The translations under genes and the position numbers were made by a program. From assembly GCF_017377875.1 (NCBI RefSeq), contig NZ_CP070975.1, positions 3,162,001 through 3,226,000 of the forward strand: 64,000 bases of DNA, in the 5' to 3' direction. Of the stretch, positions 1 to 8,906 are shown in pieces; within the stretch, counting starts at the first letter, position 1, and every line of letters begins with the position of its first letter. This DNA comes from Alcaligenes sp. SORT26 (lineage in GTDB: Bacteria > Pseudomonadota > Gammaproteobacteria > Burkholderiales > Burkholderiaceae_B). Below the pieces are notes generated by a model. It did no database searches and was not told the origin of the DNA. It saw only the letters and a program-made list of their open reading frames with translations.

Positions 1-560
1 GCGCGCAGATTGAACACACCGCCAAAGCGACGTGCCATCCCGATAGGCCAGGAAAATGGCACGACTTCCATACCCAGGTGCGATTCAATTTCCGACAGCA
101 CATCCAGCGGCTCTTGAACCTCTCGGTCCAGCTTGTTCACAAAGGTAATGATGGGCGTATTGCGGGCCCGGCACACTTGCAAGAGGCGAATGGTCTGCGG
201 TTCCACACCGTTAGCCGCGTCAATCACCATCAAGGCGGCATCCACGGCGGTCAGCACGCGGTAGGTATCTTCGGAGAAGTCCTGGTGACCGGGGGTGTCC
301 AGCAGGTTGATGACGCAGTCGCGGTATTCCATCTGCATGACCGAGGAGGCCACCGAGATACCACGTTGCTTTTCAATTTCCATCCAGTCCGAGGAGGCGT
401 GACGGCTGGCTTTACGTGCCTTGACGCTGCCTGCAATCTGAATCGCACCTGCGAACAGCAGCAGTTTTTCAGTCAGTGTGGTCTTACCCGCGTCGGGGTG
501 GGAAATGATGGCAAAGGTGCGGCGTTTCTTGACTTCAGAGCGTATGTCACCGGACGACAT
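1..560 (-). CDS. prfC: Peptide chain release factor 3 (RF3), 3' end beyond the window
   Basis: This is the N-terminal 186 residues of a translational GTPase that recycles RF1/RF2 from the ribosome after termination. The P-loop HPDAGKTT is at residues 21-28, DTPGH at 88-92 and NKLD at 142-145. The segment with [10 protein letters not shown] between P-loop and DTPGH is typical of RF3 rather than EF-G. RF3 is usually about 530 residues, so roughly two thirds lies off the left edge. The start is ATG at 560 with AAGGA about 6 bases upstream. Nothing in the visible part looks damaged. The family call is secure. It is transcribed leftward, with the LysE gene behind it. Confidence 0.95.
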   Translation of the reverse strand, partial: MSSGDIRSEVKKRRTFAIISHPDAGKTTLTEKLLLFAGAIQIAGSVKARKASRHASSDWMEIEKQRGISVASSVMQMEYRDCVINLLDTPGHQDFSEDTYRVLTAVDAALMVIDAANGVEPQTIRLLQVCRARNTPIITFVNKLDREVQEPLDVLSEIESHLGMEVVPFSWPIGMARRFGGVFNLR

Positions 561-577
561 TGAAAATCCTTGTGGCA

Positions 578-592
578 GCGCCAGTCTGGCGC
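578..592 (-). repeat. Short hairpin in the prfC leader
   Basis: Six-base arms GCGCCA / TGGCGC surround a 3-base loop. The hairpin sits just upstream of the prfC ribosome-binding site and could influence initiation. There is no T-run, so it is not a terminator. Confidence 0.4.
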
Positions 593-657
593 GTGGAAAA
601 CAGTGAGCGAATTATCCGTAAAGCAGGGCTTGGGGGCAAGCGCGGGCGAGCACCAGG

Positions 658-1281
658 CTAACGCGACACGCTGGCCAATACCGTACCTGCCAGAATAAAT
701 AGCGAACCGAACACGCGGTTCAGCAGCCGAACATGGCTGGCCTGACGAAGCAAATGCAACATGCGAGCGGCCAGCGAGGTGTAGCACCCCATCGCCACCA
801 GATCGGTAAAGCACAGCGTCATGGCGATCAGCAGGTATTGCAGCGGCATGGGCCGATTCAAGTCCAGAAACTGGGGCATGATGGCCAGCAGAAATACCAG
901 ACCCTTGGGGTTGGTGATATTGATCAGGCAACCACGAAGCAAGAGATCACGGATGCGAAAGTCGCTGGGCTCCTGCCCTGAGACTTGCACCGGCATGGCG
1001 TCGGTGCGCAATTGCTTCCAGCCCAGATAGATCAGGTACGCGGCACCCAACCATTTGAGCGTGGTAAAAGCCAGTTCCGAGCGGGCCAGGACCTGTCCCA
1101 GTCCCAGACTGATGATGAATATCTGAATCATGATTCCGATATTCAAGCCAATCGCCATCCAGTAGCCACGCTTGAAGCCGTATTTCAGGCCGGAGGACAT
1201 GGAGGAGATTGCACCCGGTCCGGGTGAAAAGGAGATAACCCAGGAAGCCGCGAAAAAGGCGAGCCAGGTGCTCAGTGCCAT
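658..1281 (-). CDS. LysE/RhtB family amino-acid exporter
   Basis: A 207-residue inner-membrane protein of normal LysE-family length with about six hydrophobic segments. The N-terminal SPGPGAISSMSSGLKYGFKRG (split as SPGPG, then GLKYGFKRG) is the family's first-helix signature, and the NPKG motif near residue 124 is also typical. The family exports amino acids or small metabolites; the substrate cannot be read from the sequence. It lies between prfC and the helicase gene, all leftward, but a strong hairpin at 1296-1320 separates it from the helicase, so it probably has its own promoter. The ATG at 1281 is preceded by a weak ribosome-binding site. Confidence 0.88.
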   Translation of the reverse strand: MALSTWLAFFAASWVISFSPGPGAISSMSSGLKYGFKRGYWMAIGLNIGIMIQIFIISLGLGQVLARSELAFTTLKWLGAAYLIYLGWKQLRTDAMPVQVSGQEPSDFRIRDLLLRGCLINITNPKGLVFLLAIMPQFLDLNRPMPLQYLLIAMTLCFTDLVAMGCYTSLAARMLHLLRQASHVRLLNRVFGSLFILAGTVLASVSR

Positions 1282-1295
1282 GGTGTGCTCGGTTC

Positions 1296-1320
1296 AAAGG
1301 CGGGCACTGTGCCCGCCTTT
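1296..1320 (-). terminator. Rho-independent terminator of the helicase gene
   Basis: Perfect 11-base arms AAAGGCGGGCA / TGCCCGCCTTT with a 3-base loop, located 25 bases after the helicase stop. The 3' arm ends in TTT when read leftward. Strong stem, short T-run. Confidence 0.7.
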
Positions 1321-1344
1321 GGCAGGCACAGCCCCTTGCCGGGT

Positions 1345-2820
1345 TTAGGCTTTGGCTTGGGCAGGACTACGGTTGCTGCGGTTCGGGCCGCGGCTGTCCT
1401 GACGGCCACCGGGGCGACCTTGGCCAGCGCGGGCAGCACCACCACCTGCACCGCCAGGAGCGGCGCTGCGACGTGGGCGGTTGTCGTTGCCTGGACGGCG
1501 AGGACGGCTTTCGCCATTGCCGCCACGGCCTTCAGCCGAGCGAGCCTGACCACCACCGCCACCAGTGCGACGAGCACCTGCTGGCGCACGAGAACCAGGA
1601 CCAGGAGCGCTGTGGAAACGGCGTTCTGCGTAGGTGTCTTCCTTGGCTTCTTCAGCCAGAGCAGCGCGCGAAGGAGGCGTCCAGCCTTCCACCACGATGC
1701 GCTCGATAGGATTGCGGGTCATGCGTTCGATCTGCTTGAGCAGACGCATTTCGCTGCGATCCACCAGGGACAAGGCCACGCCTTCGCTACCGGCACGACC
1801 AGTACGGCCAATACGGTGTACGTAGTCTTCAGGCACGTTAGGCAGTTCAAAGTTGACCACGTAAGGCAGTTGATCAATGTCCAGACCACGTGCAGCGATG
1901 TCGGTGGCAACCAGCACCACAACCTTGCCGTTTTTAAAGCCAGCCAGAGCACGGGTACGAGCCGCCTGGCTCTTGTTGCCGTGCAGGGCTTCGGCGGCCA
2001 TGCCGTCTTTGGACAGTTTTTCGGCCAAACGGTTAGCGCCATGCTTGGTGCGGCAGAACACCAGCACCTGGTTCCAGCTGCTTTCGCGGATGATGTGGCT
2101 CAGCAGGTCACGTTTGTGTGCCTGGTCAGCCAGAATCACTTGCTGGGTAATCAGTTCATTGGTGGTGTTGCGGGCAGCAACAGCCACTTCGACCGGGTTG
2201 TTCAGCGAGCTGCGGGCCAGTTCGCGGATTTCGTCAGAGAAAGTAGCCGAGAACAGCAGGGTCTGACGATCAACAGGCATCAGGCTGATGATCTTGCGGA
2301 TGTCGCGGATAAAGCCCATGTCCAGCATGCGGTCGGCTTCGTCCAGGACCAGGATTTCCACACCGGTCAGGTCCACCGTGCGTTGACGCACGTGGTCCAG
2401 CAAACGGCCAGGAGTGGCCACCAGAATGTCCAGCGGTTTACGCAGGGCATGGAACTGGGGGTTGATGTTCACGCCACCAAACATGACCATCGAGCGCAGA
2501 CGGGTGTGCTGGCTGTACAAACGTACCGATTCTTCAACCTGGGCGGCCAGTTCACGGGTAGGAGCCAGGATCAGCGCACGTGGGCGGCCTGGTTTACGGT
2601 TTTGCTGAGGGTTGTTCAGCAGACGGTGCAAGATAGGCAGGGTAAAGCCTGCGGTCTTGCCAGTGCCGGTTTGAGCAGCGGCCAACAGGTCACCACCTTC
2701 AATGACCTTGGGGATCGCCTGGGCCTGAATAGGGGTGGGGTGGGTATAGCCTGCGTCAGTTACAGCACGCAACAGAGGTTCTGCCAGCTCAAGAGAGGCA
2801 AAAGTGATTTGAGAGTCCAA
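1345..2820 (-). CDS. rhlE: DEAD-box ATP-dependent RNA helicase, RhlE type
   Basis: A 491-residue RNA helicase that unwinds structured RNA using ATP. Counting from the chosen start, the Q-motif glutamine is Q32, Walker A AQTGTGKT is at 49-56, DEAD at 160-163, followed by SAT and the [10 protein letters not shown] motif. The last ~100 residues are Gly/Arg-rich RNA-binding tail (RTGGGG, GRGGNG, RPRRPG), as in RhlE proteins. The start is taken as TTG at 2820 because family alignment begins with the short ITFASLEL segment and GGA lies about 7 bases upstream. The frame stays open to ATG 2970, but the extra 50 residues look non-coding. Family call secure; the symbol is by similarity. Confidence 0.9.
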   Translation of the reverse strand: MDSQITFASLELAEPLLRAVTDAGYTHPTPIQAQAIPKVIEGGDLLAAAQTGTGKTAGFTLPILHRLLNNPQQNRKPGRPRALILAPTRELAAQVEESVRLYSQHTRLRSMVMFGGVNINPQFHALRKPLDILVATPGRLLDHVRQRTVDLTGVEILVLDEADRMLDMGFIRDIRKIISLMPVDRQTLLFSATFSDEIRELARSSLNNPVEVAVAARNTTNELITQQVILADQAHKRDLLSHIIRESSWNQVLVFCRTKHGANRLAEKLSKDGMAAEALHGNKSQAARTRALAGFKNGKVVVLVATDIAARGLDIDQLPYVVNFELPNVPEDYVHRIGRTGRAGSEGVALSLVDRSEMRLLKQIERMTRNPIERIVVEGWTPPSRAALAEEAKEDTYAERRFHSAPGPGSRAPAGARRTGGGGGQARSAEGRGGNGESRPRRPGNDNRPRRSAAPGGAGGGAARAGQGRPGGRQDSRGPNRSNRSPAQAKA

Positions 2821-3247
2821 GAATTTTCCAGTGACTAGCCCAAAAGCCCTCTTTGGGGCCCTACCAATCCAGGCTAAGGTATTTTGTTTATGGCGACGAT
2901 GCCACGGCAGGGGCAAGAACGCCGCCTGCTGCAAGAGGCGCAGAGATTGGTGCGCTGCGCAATCAGACATTATAGCGTGAAATTAGTAAAAATCCTCATT
3001 GACCATCTTGTATCATTTTGACCGGTAGCGTTAAAACAACCTGCTTCAAGCGTAAAAGGTCAGGCTGATGGCAGACCTGGATTTGACAGAAATTGTTAAG
3101 CGCCGTCATAGACGTACTTGTTATGCTGCGGCACGCGGTTTACGCTTGGCGTGCACGCACCGCCGGGCTCTGTTTGGCACGTGCCCGAGCAAATGGGTCA
3201 GAACCCGTTTTTGTTGTTTATCTGCTTATTTTTGCAGGAAAAAAATC
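2821..3247. other. Gene-free region between helicase and lemA
   Basis: A 427-base divergent intergenic region. It holds the leader of the helicase gene (leftward, about 150 bases or more) and the promoter region of lemA (rightward). A candidate sigma70 promoter is listed separately. No small gene could be supported. Confidence 0.6.
3083..3111 (+). promoter_or_regulatory. Candidate sigma70 promoter for the lemA operon
   Basis: TTGACA at 3083-3088, a 17-base spacer, then TCATAG at 3106-3111. The -35 box is perfect, the -10 box weak. It would give a leader of about 130 bases before lemA. Confidence 0.35.
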
Positions 3248-3868
3248 ATGACATCATGGATTCGATGGGTCTTTATCAGCAGCGTGGCCGTCTTGCTGTC
3301 GGGTTGTGGGTATAACGAGATCCAGCGCCTGGACGAGCAGGTCAAGGCCGCTTGGTCGCAAACCTTGAACCAATACGAGCGTCGCGCCGAACTGGTGCCC
3401 AAGCTGGTCAGCGCGGTCAATGCCTATATGGTGAACGAACGCACGGTGCTCACTCAGGTCACCGAGGCCCGTGCCAAGGTCGGCACGATTCAGATGAAAG
3501 TGGACGATCTGGACAACCCCGAAGTGATGGCACGCTTTCAGGAAGCCCAGAACCAGTTGTCCTCGGCCCTGTCGCGTTTGATTGCGGTATCGGAAAACTA
3601 CCCGCAACTGAAAAGCGATGGCTTGTTCCGCGACTTGATGACACAGTTGGAAGGCACGGAAAACCGTATCGCCACCGAGCGTGGCCGTTATGTGCAAACC
3701 ATTCAGGAATACAACCTGTTCATTCGCCAGTTCCCAACCTTGATTACCGCCAAGCTGTTTGGCTACAAGGTCAAGGAAAACTACGGGGTGGACCGTCAAA
3801 GCGAAATCACACGCGACCCCGAGGTCAAGTTTGATATCCCTGCGACCCCTGCTCCTGCCGGGTATTGA
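3248..3868 (+). CDS. lemA: LemA family lipoprotein
   Basis: A 206-residue LemA-family protein. It begins with a hydrophobic signal ending in LLSGC, with the lipidated Cys at residue 20, so it should be anchored to a membrane. The family hallmark follows: YNEIQRLDEQVKAAWSQ, then the RRAELVPKLVSAVNAY stretch, forming a long helical bundle. ATG 3248 is used because GCAGGAAAAAA precedes it; upstream codons would destroy the signal peptide. LemA proteins have no firmly assigned biochemical role. The gene is 17 bases ahead of a TPM-domain gene, a partnership common in proteobacteria. Confidence 0.93.
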   Translation: MTSWIRWVFISSVAVLLSGCGYNEIQRLDEQVKAAWSQTLNQYERRAELVPKLVSAVNAYMVNERTVLTQVTEARAKVGTIQMKVDDLDNPEVMARFQEAQNQLSSALSRLIAVSENYPQLKSDGLFRDLMTQLEGTENRIATERGRYVQTIQEYNLFIRQFPTLITAKLFGYKVKENYGVDRQSEITRDPEVKFDIPATPAPAGY

Positions 3869-3885
3869 TTCATTCAGGAGAAAGC

Positions 3886-4848
3886 ATGATGAACGTGCAC
3901 GATCTTGCACCGACTGCTGGGCCTGGGTCTGCACGTTCCGGCAGCCTGTCCTGGGCCTGTGGCTTGTTGATGGCCATCCTGTTGCTGTGCTGGCCCTGGG
4001 CACAGGCGCAGGCCAAACCTGAACCCATTCCCGCCATTGCGGGTTGGGTGACAGACACGACCGGCACGTTAAGCCCGGATCAAAAAGACGCCCTGAACCA
4101 GCAGCTCAAAGCGGTAGAACAGGAAAAAGGCGCACAGGTAGTGATCTTGATGGTGCCCACCACGGGCGAAGAAACCATCGAGCAATATGCGCTGCGTGTA
4201 TTTGATCAGTGGGAAATCGGCCGCAAGAAAGTGGACGATGGCATCTTGCTGCTGGTGGCCAAGGATGATCGCCGCATGCGTATCCAGACCGGTTATGGCC
4301 TGGAAGGCGCGGTGACGGACTTGCAAGCAGGCCGCATTATCCGCGAACAGATGACGCCTCGTTTTATCGAAGGCAATTTCTACGCCGGGGTCCAGGCGGC
4401 TGCCGATAGCCTGGTGGGTCTGGTCAATGGTGAAGAGCTTCCCCCTCCTCCTAAAAATGCGCCTGTTACCTCGTCTGGTGAAGAAGGCGTGTTCTGGGAG
4501 CCTTTGCTGGCCGTGGGCGCGATTGTGTTTTTTGCGTCTCCCGTGTTTGCCGCCTTGGCAGCCGGTGTGTTCACCCTGGTCGTTTCAGGCAGCATCGGGC
4601 TGGCTTTATTGGCGGCAGTGGTAGGCGCTGGTTTGAGCATGATTGGCCGACTCTTTGGCGCGGGCGGTAAGTCCAGCTCCGGGCGTGCCTCACGCCGTGG
4701 CGGCGTCATTGGTGGCCTGGGCGGTTATTCCTCCGGTGGTTTTGGTGGGAATGGCGGCAGCAGCGGTGGCGGCTTCGGCGGTTTTGGTGGAGGCAGCGGC
4801 GGTGGTGGTGGCGGTAGCGGAGGCGGTGGCGCTTCCGGTAGTTGGTAA
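3886..4848 (+). CDS. TPM-domain membrane protein, YgcG family
   Basis: A 320-residue exported protein. A signal or anchor segment spans about residues 23-44, followed by the TPM domain (about 50-175) with IAGWVTDTTGTLS at its start and DDGILLLVAKDDRRMRIQTGYG in the core. Hydrophobic helices lie at about 205-255, and the last ~65 residues are almost pure Gly/Ser, ending GGGGASGSW. The family is often mislabelled as methanol dehydrogenase or phosphatase; no activity is established. ATG 3886 has AGGAGAAAGC in front. It sits 17 bases after lemA and 17 before a second TPM gene, so the three are likely one transcript. Confidence 0.9.
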   Translation: MMNVHDLAPTAGPGSARSGSLSWACGLLMAILLLCWPWAQAQAKPEPIPAIAGWVTDTTGTLSPDQKDALNQQLKAVEQEKGAQVVILMVPTTGEETIEQYALRVFDQWEIGRKKVDDGILLLVAKDDRRMRIQTGYGLEGAVTDLQAGRIIREQMTPRFIEGNFYAGVQAAADSLVGLVNGEELPPPPKNAPVTSSGEEGVFWEPLLAVGAIVFFASPVFAALAAGVFTLVVSGSIGLALLAAVVGAGLSMIGRLFGAGGKSSSGRASRRGGVIGGLGGYSSGGFGGNGGSSGGGFGGFGGGSGGGGGGSGGGGASGSW

Positions 4849-4865
4849 GGCCACAGGGGAGCGAC

Positions 4866-5363
4866 ATGAGTGTGAATTGGAAAGAGCTGTCGGGCTGGGC
4901 ATCGGTACAAGGCCAATGGCTACGCCGTCGTCATTTCAATGCCGAGATGCTGAGCCATCTGGCCGAGCAAATCCGCAAAGGTGAACAGAACCATAGTGGC
5001 GAGCTGGTGGTGGCGATTGAGGCGGTCTTGCCCGCCCATGAAGCGGACAGCGCTCAGCGGGCTCTGGAAGTTTTTGGCCGCTTGCGTGTCTGGGATACGC
5101 CCTTGAACTCCGGCGTTTTGCTGTATCTGGCTTTGGGTAAGCGCCGTATCCATATCATTGCGGATCGGGGTATCAAGGCTGACCCGGCGCAATGGGCGCA
5201 GATCTGCCAGCAACTGGAAAAAGATCTGGCCTCGCGTGAGTATTTGTCTGGTTTGCTGGGCGCTGTCAGCGCCATTGAAACCGTCCTGCAGCAAGGCGCT
5301 CCGGCGCAGACTCCGGGTGCGGAGGCAGTCAACGCCTTGCCTGACGAACCTGTACTTCTCTAA
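4866..5363 (+). CDS. Second TPM-domain protein, short form
   Basis: A 165-residue protein carrying a TPM domain: HSGELVVAIEAVLP near residue 45, then LNSGVLLYLALGKRRIHIIADRGI at about 85-108. Unlike its upstream paralogue it has no signal peptide, no membrane helices and no Gly-rich tail, so it may act on the cytoplasmic face. ATG 4866 follows AGGGGAGCGAC. It is the third gene of the lemA run and lies 15 bases before the DUF2868 gene. The role is unknown. Confidence 0.88.
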   Translation: MSVNWKELSGWASVQGQWLRRRHFNAEMLSHLAEQIRKGEQNHSGELVVAIEAVLPAHEADSAQRALEVFGRLRVWDTPLNSGVLLYLALGKRRIHIIADRGIKADPAQWAQICQQLEKDLASREYLSGLLGAVSAIETVLQQGAPAQTPGAEAVNALPDEPVLL

Positions 5364-5378
5364 GTGGTGGTCAGTGCC

Positions 5379-6785
5379 ATGAAACCGTCTGAATCTGTCG
5401 GCTCCTGGCAGCAGCAAACTCTGCTTGAAGCCATACGTTTGCGCGAGACCCTGTGGGGGCCGATAGAAGATCTGTCTGAATCGCGCCGCGCACGGGCTGC
5501 GGGTGGCTCCTTTGCTCAACGAGTGACGGCTCGGGCCTTGGCCCTGGCACGTCGTGATGGCCTGGAACAAGCCTGGACGCGCTGGTGGCGAGTAGCCCGC
5601 CTCTTATTGATTGCGATGGCCGTACTGGCTTTGCTGGCCGGGGCCGGAACAGCAGCCGGGGCCTTGGGCGATGGCAGTCGCGCAGTGAATGTTCTGACGG
5701 CTTTGGGCGCTTTGCTCGGCCTGCATGCACTGACCTTTATTTTCTGGCTGCTTAGCCTGTTCTGGTCGGGCAAGAGTGGTGGCACCGGCAGTTGGGCGGG
5801 TGATGCCTGGTGGTGGCTTAGCCGCCGCTTTGTTAAAGGCGATGCCAGCCTGGTGCCCCAGGCCTTTGCCGCCGTGTTGGCGCGTCGGGGTAGCCAATCC
5901 TGGTTGGCCGGGCTGATCAGCCATAGCCTATGGGTGCTGGCCTTTGTGTCGGCTTTGAGCACCCTGCTTCTTTTACTGGCCTCGCGCCGTTATCACTTCA
6001 ATTGGGAAACCACGCTGTTAACGCCGGACACCTTTGTGTGGCTGGTGGAAAGTATTGGTGCCCTGCCTGCTTTGCTGGGCTTTGCCCTGCCCGATACCCT
6101 GACGATACGTAGCAGCGATGGTTTGCAATTGCTGGATGCCCAATCCCAGGCTCTGTGGTCTAGCTGGCTGCTGGGTGCCGTGGTGACGTATGGCCTGATT
6201 CCCCGTGTACTAGCTCTGGCCTGGAGCCTGTGGCAATGGCGTAAACACACAGCCCGCTTGACGCTGGACGACAGCTTGCCGGGTCTGGCAGAACTGCGCC
6301 CGCGCTTGATGCCAGCCAGCGAACCGACGGGTGTGGACGAGCTGGCCTCGCCCGATAGAGTGGCCCGAATTCAACACGAAACCAGCGTACCTTTGGCTGC
6401 CAATGCCTTGTGCCTTGTGGGTTTGGAACTGCCGCCTGAACATTCCTGGCCACCCGCTTTTATGCAGGCGGAGATGCAGGATTTGGGCCGGGTGGATTCC
6501 CGCTCCGAGCGTCTGAATATTCTGGGGCGTTTGCAGTCGGCCACGCCGCGTCATTTGTTGATGGTTTGTGATGCTGCCCAGACACCGGATCGCGGTGTGG
6601 TGGCGACACTGGTTGAGTGGGCGCAATTGGCTCAGCAATCGGATGTGGTTTTGCTGGACGAGGCCTTGGCCGACCCGGATCAGACGCGCCGCCGCAGTTG
6701 GCATGATCGTCTGGTAGCAGCGGGTTTTGCGCCGGGGCAGATTCACGATCAATGGCCTGATGTGTCTTTGAAGGAGCCCTCATGA
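5379..6785 (+). CDS. DUF2868 domain membrane protein
   Basis: A 468-residue membrane protein. The N-terminal region matches the DUF2868 pattern (ETLWGPIEDLSESRRARAA, then an RALALARRDG segment). Four or more hydrophobic helices occur at about residues 75-95, 105-130, 180-205 and 265-290. The C-terminal ~170 residues are soluble and end just at the next gene. ATG 5379 is chosen; in-frame GTG codons at 5364 and 5367 are possible. The stop overlaps the start of the DUF3482 GTPase gene by four bases, so the two are translationally coupled. No function is known for the family; the constant GTPase partner suggests a membrane-bound complex. Confidence 0.85.
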   Translation: MKPSESVGSWQQQTLLEAIRLRETLWGPIEDLSESRRARAAGGSFAQRVTARALALARRDGLEQAWTRWWRVARLLLIAMAVLALLAGAGTAAGALGDGSRAVNVLTALGALLGLHALTFIFWLLSLFWSGKSGGTGSWAGDAWWWLSRRFVKGDASLVPQAFAAVLARRGSQSWLAGLISHSLWVLAFVSALSTLLLLLASRRYHFNWETTLLTPDTFVWLVESIGALPALLGFALPDTLTIRSSDGLQLLDAQSQALWSSWLLGAVVTYGLIPRVLALAWSLWQWRKHTARLTLDDSLPGLAELRPRLMPASEPTGVDELASPDRVARIQHETSVPLAANALCLVGLELPPEHSWPPAFMQAEMQDLGRVDSRSERLNILGRLQSATPRHLLMVCDAAQTPDRGVVATLVEWAQLAQQSDVVLLDEALADPDQTRRRSWHDRLVAAGFAPGQIHDQWPDVSLKEPS

Positions 6786-8230
6786 GTGCCGCTGCTTTGA
6801 CGCTGGCTGTGGTGGGTCACACCAATACGGGTAAAACCTCTTTGCTGCGTACTTTGACGCGGGATACGAAGTTTGGGCAGGTCAGTAACAGCCCGGGCAC
6901 GACGCGTCATGTGGAAGGGGCCAGGCTGACCGTGGATGGCGAAGCCCTGGTGGAGCTGTTCGATACGCCGGGCCTGGAAGACAGTATGGCTTTGCTGGAC
7001 TTCATGGATCAGTTAAGCCAGCCCGGCGAGCGTATTGATGGGCCGGAACGGATTCGCCGCTTTCTGGAGTCTCCAGCGGCGCAGGGGCGCTTTGAGCAAG
7101 AGGCTCGTGTGTTGCGCAAGCTGCAATCCTGCGATGCAGGCTTGTATGTGGTGGATGCGCGCGATCCTGTGTTGAGCAAGCATAAGGACGAGCTGACCTT
7201 GCTGGCCTATAGCGGACGGCCTTTGTTGCCTGTGCTGAATTTTGTGCGTAGCCCGCAAGCGCGGGTTCAGGAGTGGCGCAGTGCCCTGGCCCGTTTGGGG
7301 CTACATGCTTTGGCAGAGTTCGACACAGTCGCACCCGCCTTGGATGGTGAGGCTTTGCTGTATGACAAGCTGGCGGTGCTGCTGGAAACGCAGGCAGGCG
7401 TGTTGCAGCAGTTGAAGGTGGATCTGACTCAGCAGGCTGCTTTACGTCGTCGGGATGCCTTGCGCTTATTGGCGGAATTGCTGGTGGATGTGGCGGCCTG
7501 GCGGGTCAGCACGCCTTCGGATGCGGAGTCTATGGAATTGGCTGCGCAGCAGTTGCGTGAGCCGGTCCTGGCCCGCGAGGCCAAGAGTGTGCAGGCCTTG
7601 CTCAAGCGTTATAGCTTTGGTCGCCAGGATGTGGTGGCAGATCTGCTGCATTTTGATGGTGGGCGCTGGGGGATGGATTTGTTTGATCCTCAGGCCTTGA
7701 AAGAGTTTGGTGTGCAGTTGGGCAAGGGTGTGGCGGCAGGTGCCATGGCCGGAGCGACGCTGGATGTGATGACGGGTGGCCTTAGCTTGGGGACTGGAAC
7801 AGTCTTGGGCGCATTGGCAGGCGGTTTGTGGCAAGGTGCGGACAAGTGGGGCCAGCGTTTGATGGGCAAGCTGCGGGGCGAGACAGAGCTTAGTGTGGAC
7901 GATGCGGTCCTGCGTCTGCTAGCGGTACGGCAGTTGAGTTTGATTGCGGCTTTGGAGCGGCGCGGTCATGCGGCCCAGACGCCGATTCGCCTGGGCGAGA
8001 TTGATGCCGAGAATTTCGATCAGGCTTTGCAGCGGGAATTGAATGTGTGGCGGGCTCAAGGCCTGCCGGAGGAACTGGCGCAGGCAAGGATTCATCCGTC
8101 CTGGTCTACGTTACGGGCTGACTATGTACCGGATTCGCGGCGCGAGGCGTGCGTGCAGAGTTTGGTGCAGAGGCTGTTGGGGGCGCGCAATGCGCCCGGT
8201 GCTAGCTCTGTCGGGCAGCCGCAGGGATAG
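6782..8230 (+). CDS. DUF3482 GTPase
   Basis: A 482-residue P-loop GTPase with the C-terminal DUF3482 region. Walker A GHTNTGKT is at residues 12-19 and DTPG at 61-64. The fourth GTPase motif, normally NKxD, reads NFVR, so guanine recognition may differ. A glycine-rich hydrophobic hairpin at about residues 318-356 (AAGAMAGATLDVMTGGLSLG) could insert in a membrane. The start ATG overlaps the DUF2868 stop (ATGA). The pair is probably co-expressed and works together; what it does is not known. It is the last gene of the lemA run and converges on the DUF488 gene. Confidence 0.88.
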   Translation: MSAAALTLAVVGHTNTGKTSLLRTLTRDTKFGQVSNSPGTTRHVEGARLTVDGEALVELFDTPGLEDSMALLDFMDQLSQPGERIDGPERIRRFLESPAAQGRFEQEARVLRKLQSCDAGLYVVDARDPVLSKHKDELTLLAYSGRPLLPVLNFVRSPQARVQEWRSALARLGLHALAEFDTVAPALDGEALLYDKLAVLLETQAGVLQQLKVDLTQQAALRRRDALRLLAELLVDVAAWRVSTPSDAESMELAAQQLREPVLAREAKSVQALLKRYSFGRQDVVADLLHFDGGRWGMDLFDPQALKEFGVQLGKGVAAGAMAGATLDVMTGGLSLGTGTVLGALAGGLWQGADKWGQRLMGKLRGETELSVDDAVLRLLAVRQLSLIAALERRGHAAQTPIRLGEIDAENFDQALQRELNVWRAQGLPEELAQARIHPSWSTLRADYVPDSRREACVQSLVQRLLGARNAPGASSVGQPQG

Positions 8231-8241
8231 CCAAGCCCGGC

Positions 8242-8685
8242 TTATTTCTCTTCATCTTTCACTAAATGCGCGTAACAAACCGGCGAGCTGGGTTCATTGC
8301 CGTCGTGTAGGCGATCTTCCTCAGCCAAGGCCTTGATCACCGCTTGTTTGAGCACCGTCAGGTACGAGGTGTGCGGGTCGCGGGTGGCGGTTAGCAATTG
8401 CAGTTCACCTTTGCGGGCCAGCCTCATCAAGGAGAGCAAGGAGTCAGGGTCGTGCTCTAGTTGTTCTTGATAGCGGCGTTGGAATTGCTCCGGGGAAATG
8501 GCGCCACTATGAAAGTCTTTGCGCAATTCAGGAGTGGGGCTGGCGTCGTGCAGCCACTGGATGTCACCTAGCTTGTCTTTGCTCAGGCCGCGTGGCCAGA
8601 GACGGTCTGTGAGCACACGGGCTGCTTTGTTGGCAGGCTCATGGATGGCATCGTAAATGCGACTCAAGGTGATGGTGTAGTGCAT
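8242..8685 (-). CDS. DUF488 family protein (YeaO-like)
   Basis: A 147-residue soluble protein of the DUF488 family. The RIYDAIHE segment, then RVLTDRLWPRGLSKDKL and WLHDASPTPELRKDF are the family hallmarks. Length is slightly longer than the usual ~120 residues because of a polar C-terminal tail ending VKDEEK. No activity is established for the family. ATG 8685 has GGAGGCGGTC directly upstream. It stands alone and converges on the DUF3482 gene 11 bases away. Confidence 0.85.
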   Translation of the reverse strand: MHYTITLSRIYDAIHEPANKAARVLTDRLWPRGLSKDKLGDIQWLHDASPTPELRKDFHSGAISPEQFQRRYQEQLEHDPDSLLSLMRLARKGELQLLTATRDPHTSYLTVLKQAVIKALAEEDRLHDGNEPSSPVCYAHLVKDEEK

Positions 8686-8906
8686 GACCGCCTCCGGGAG
8701 CGTCAGGCTTTGGGTGTTCAGGCGCTTGGCGCTTAATTATTGATCAGTCTATGTTGTCTGTGAGTCAGGGCCGCGATAGCGATAGGCATCGGTGAATCGC
8801 GCCTTAGCCAGAGTAGCAGCCTTCCAGCAATGTGTGACCGTGGCGATATTTCAGATCGCCAGCCACAGTCGCTGCAAGGCTGCTGTGTCGTGTGTGATGC
8901 CGCGTT

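Noticed and set aside
1285-2838. A 517-codon open frame on the plus strand
   Set aside because: It lies entirely opposite the helicase gene, has Ala/Thr/His/Gln-rich composition typical of antisense frames in GC-rich DNA, and has no family resemblance.
2821-2970. N-terminal extension of the helicase
   Set aside because: The residues show no similarity to the family and the helicase Q-motif region already aligns with the TTG start.
3176-3187. Palindrome GGCACGTGCC and partial sigma54-like GGCACG
   Set aside because: The second sigma54 element (TTGC at the right distance) is missing, and no bound factor is suggested by context.
4660-4845. Repetitive GGT/GGC tract resembling a repeat array
   Set aside because: It is the coding sequence of the Gly/Ser-rich tail of the TPM protein, normal for that family; there are no regular spacers as in CRISPR.
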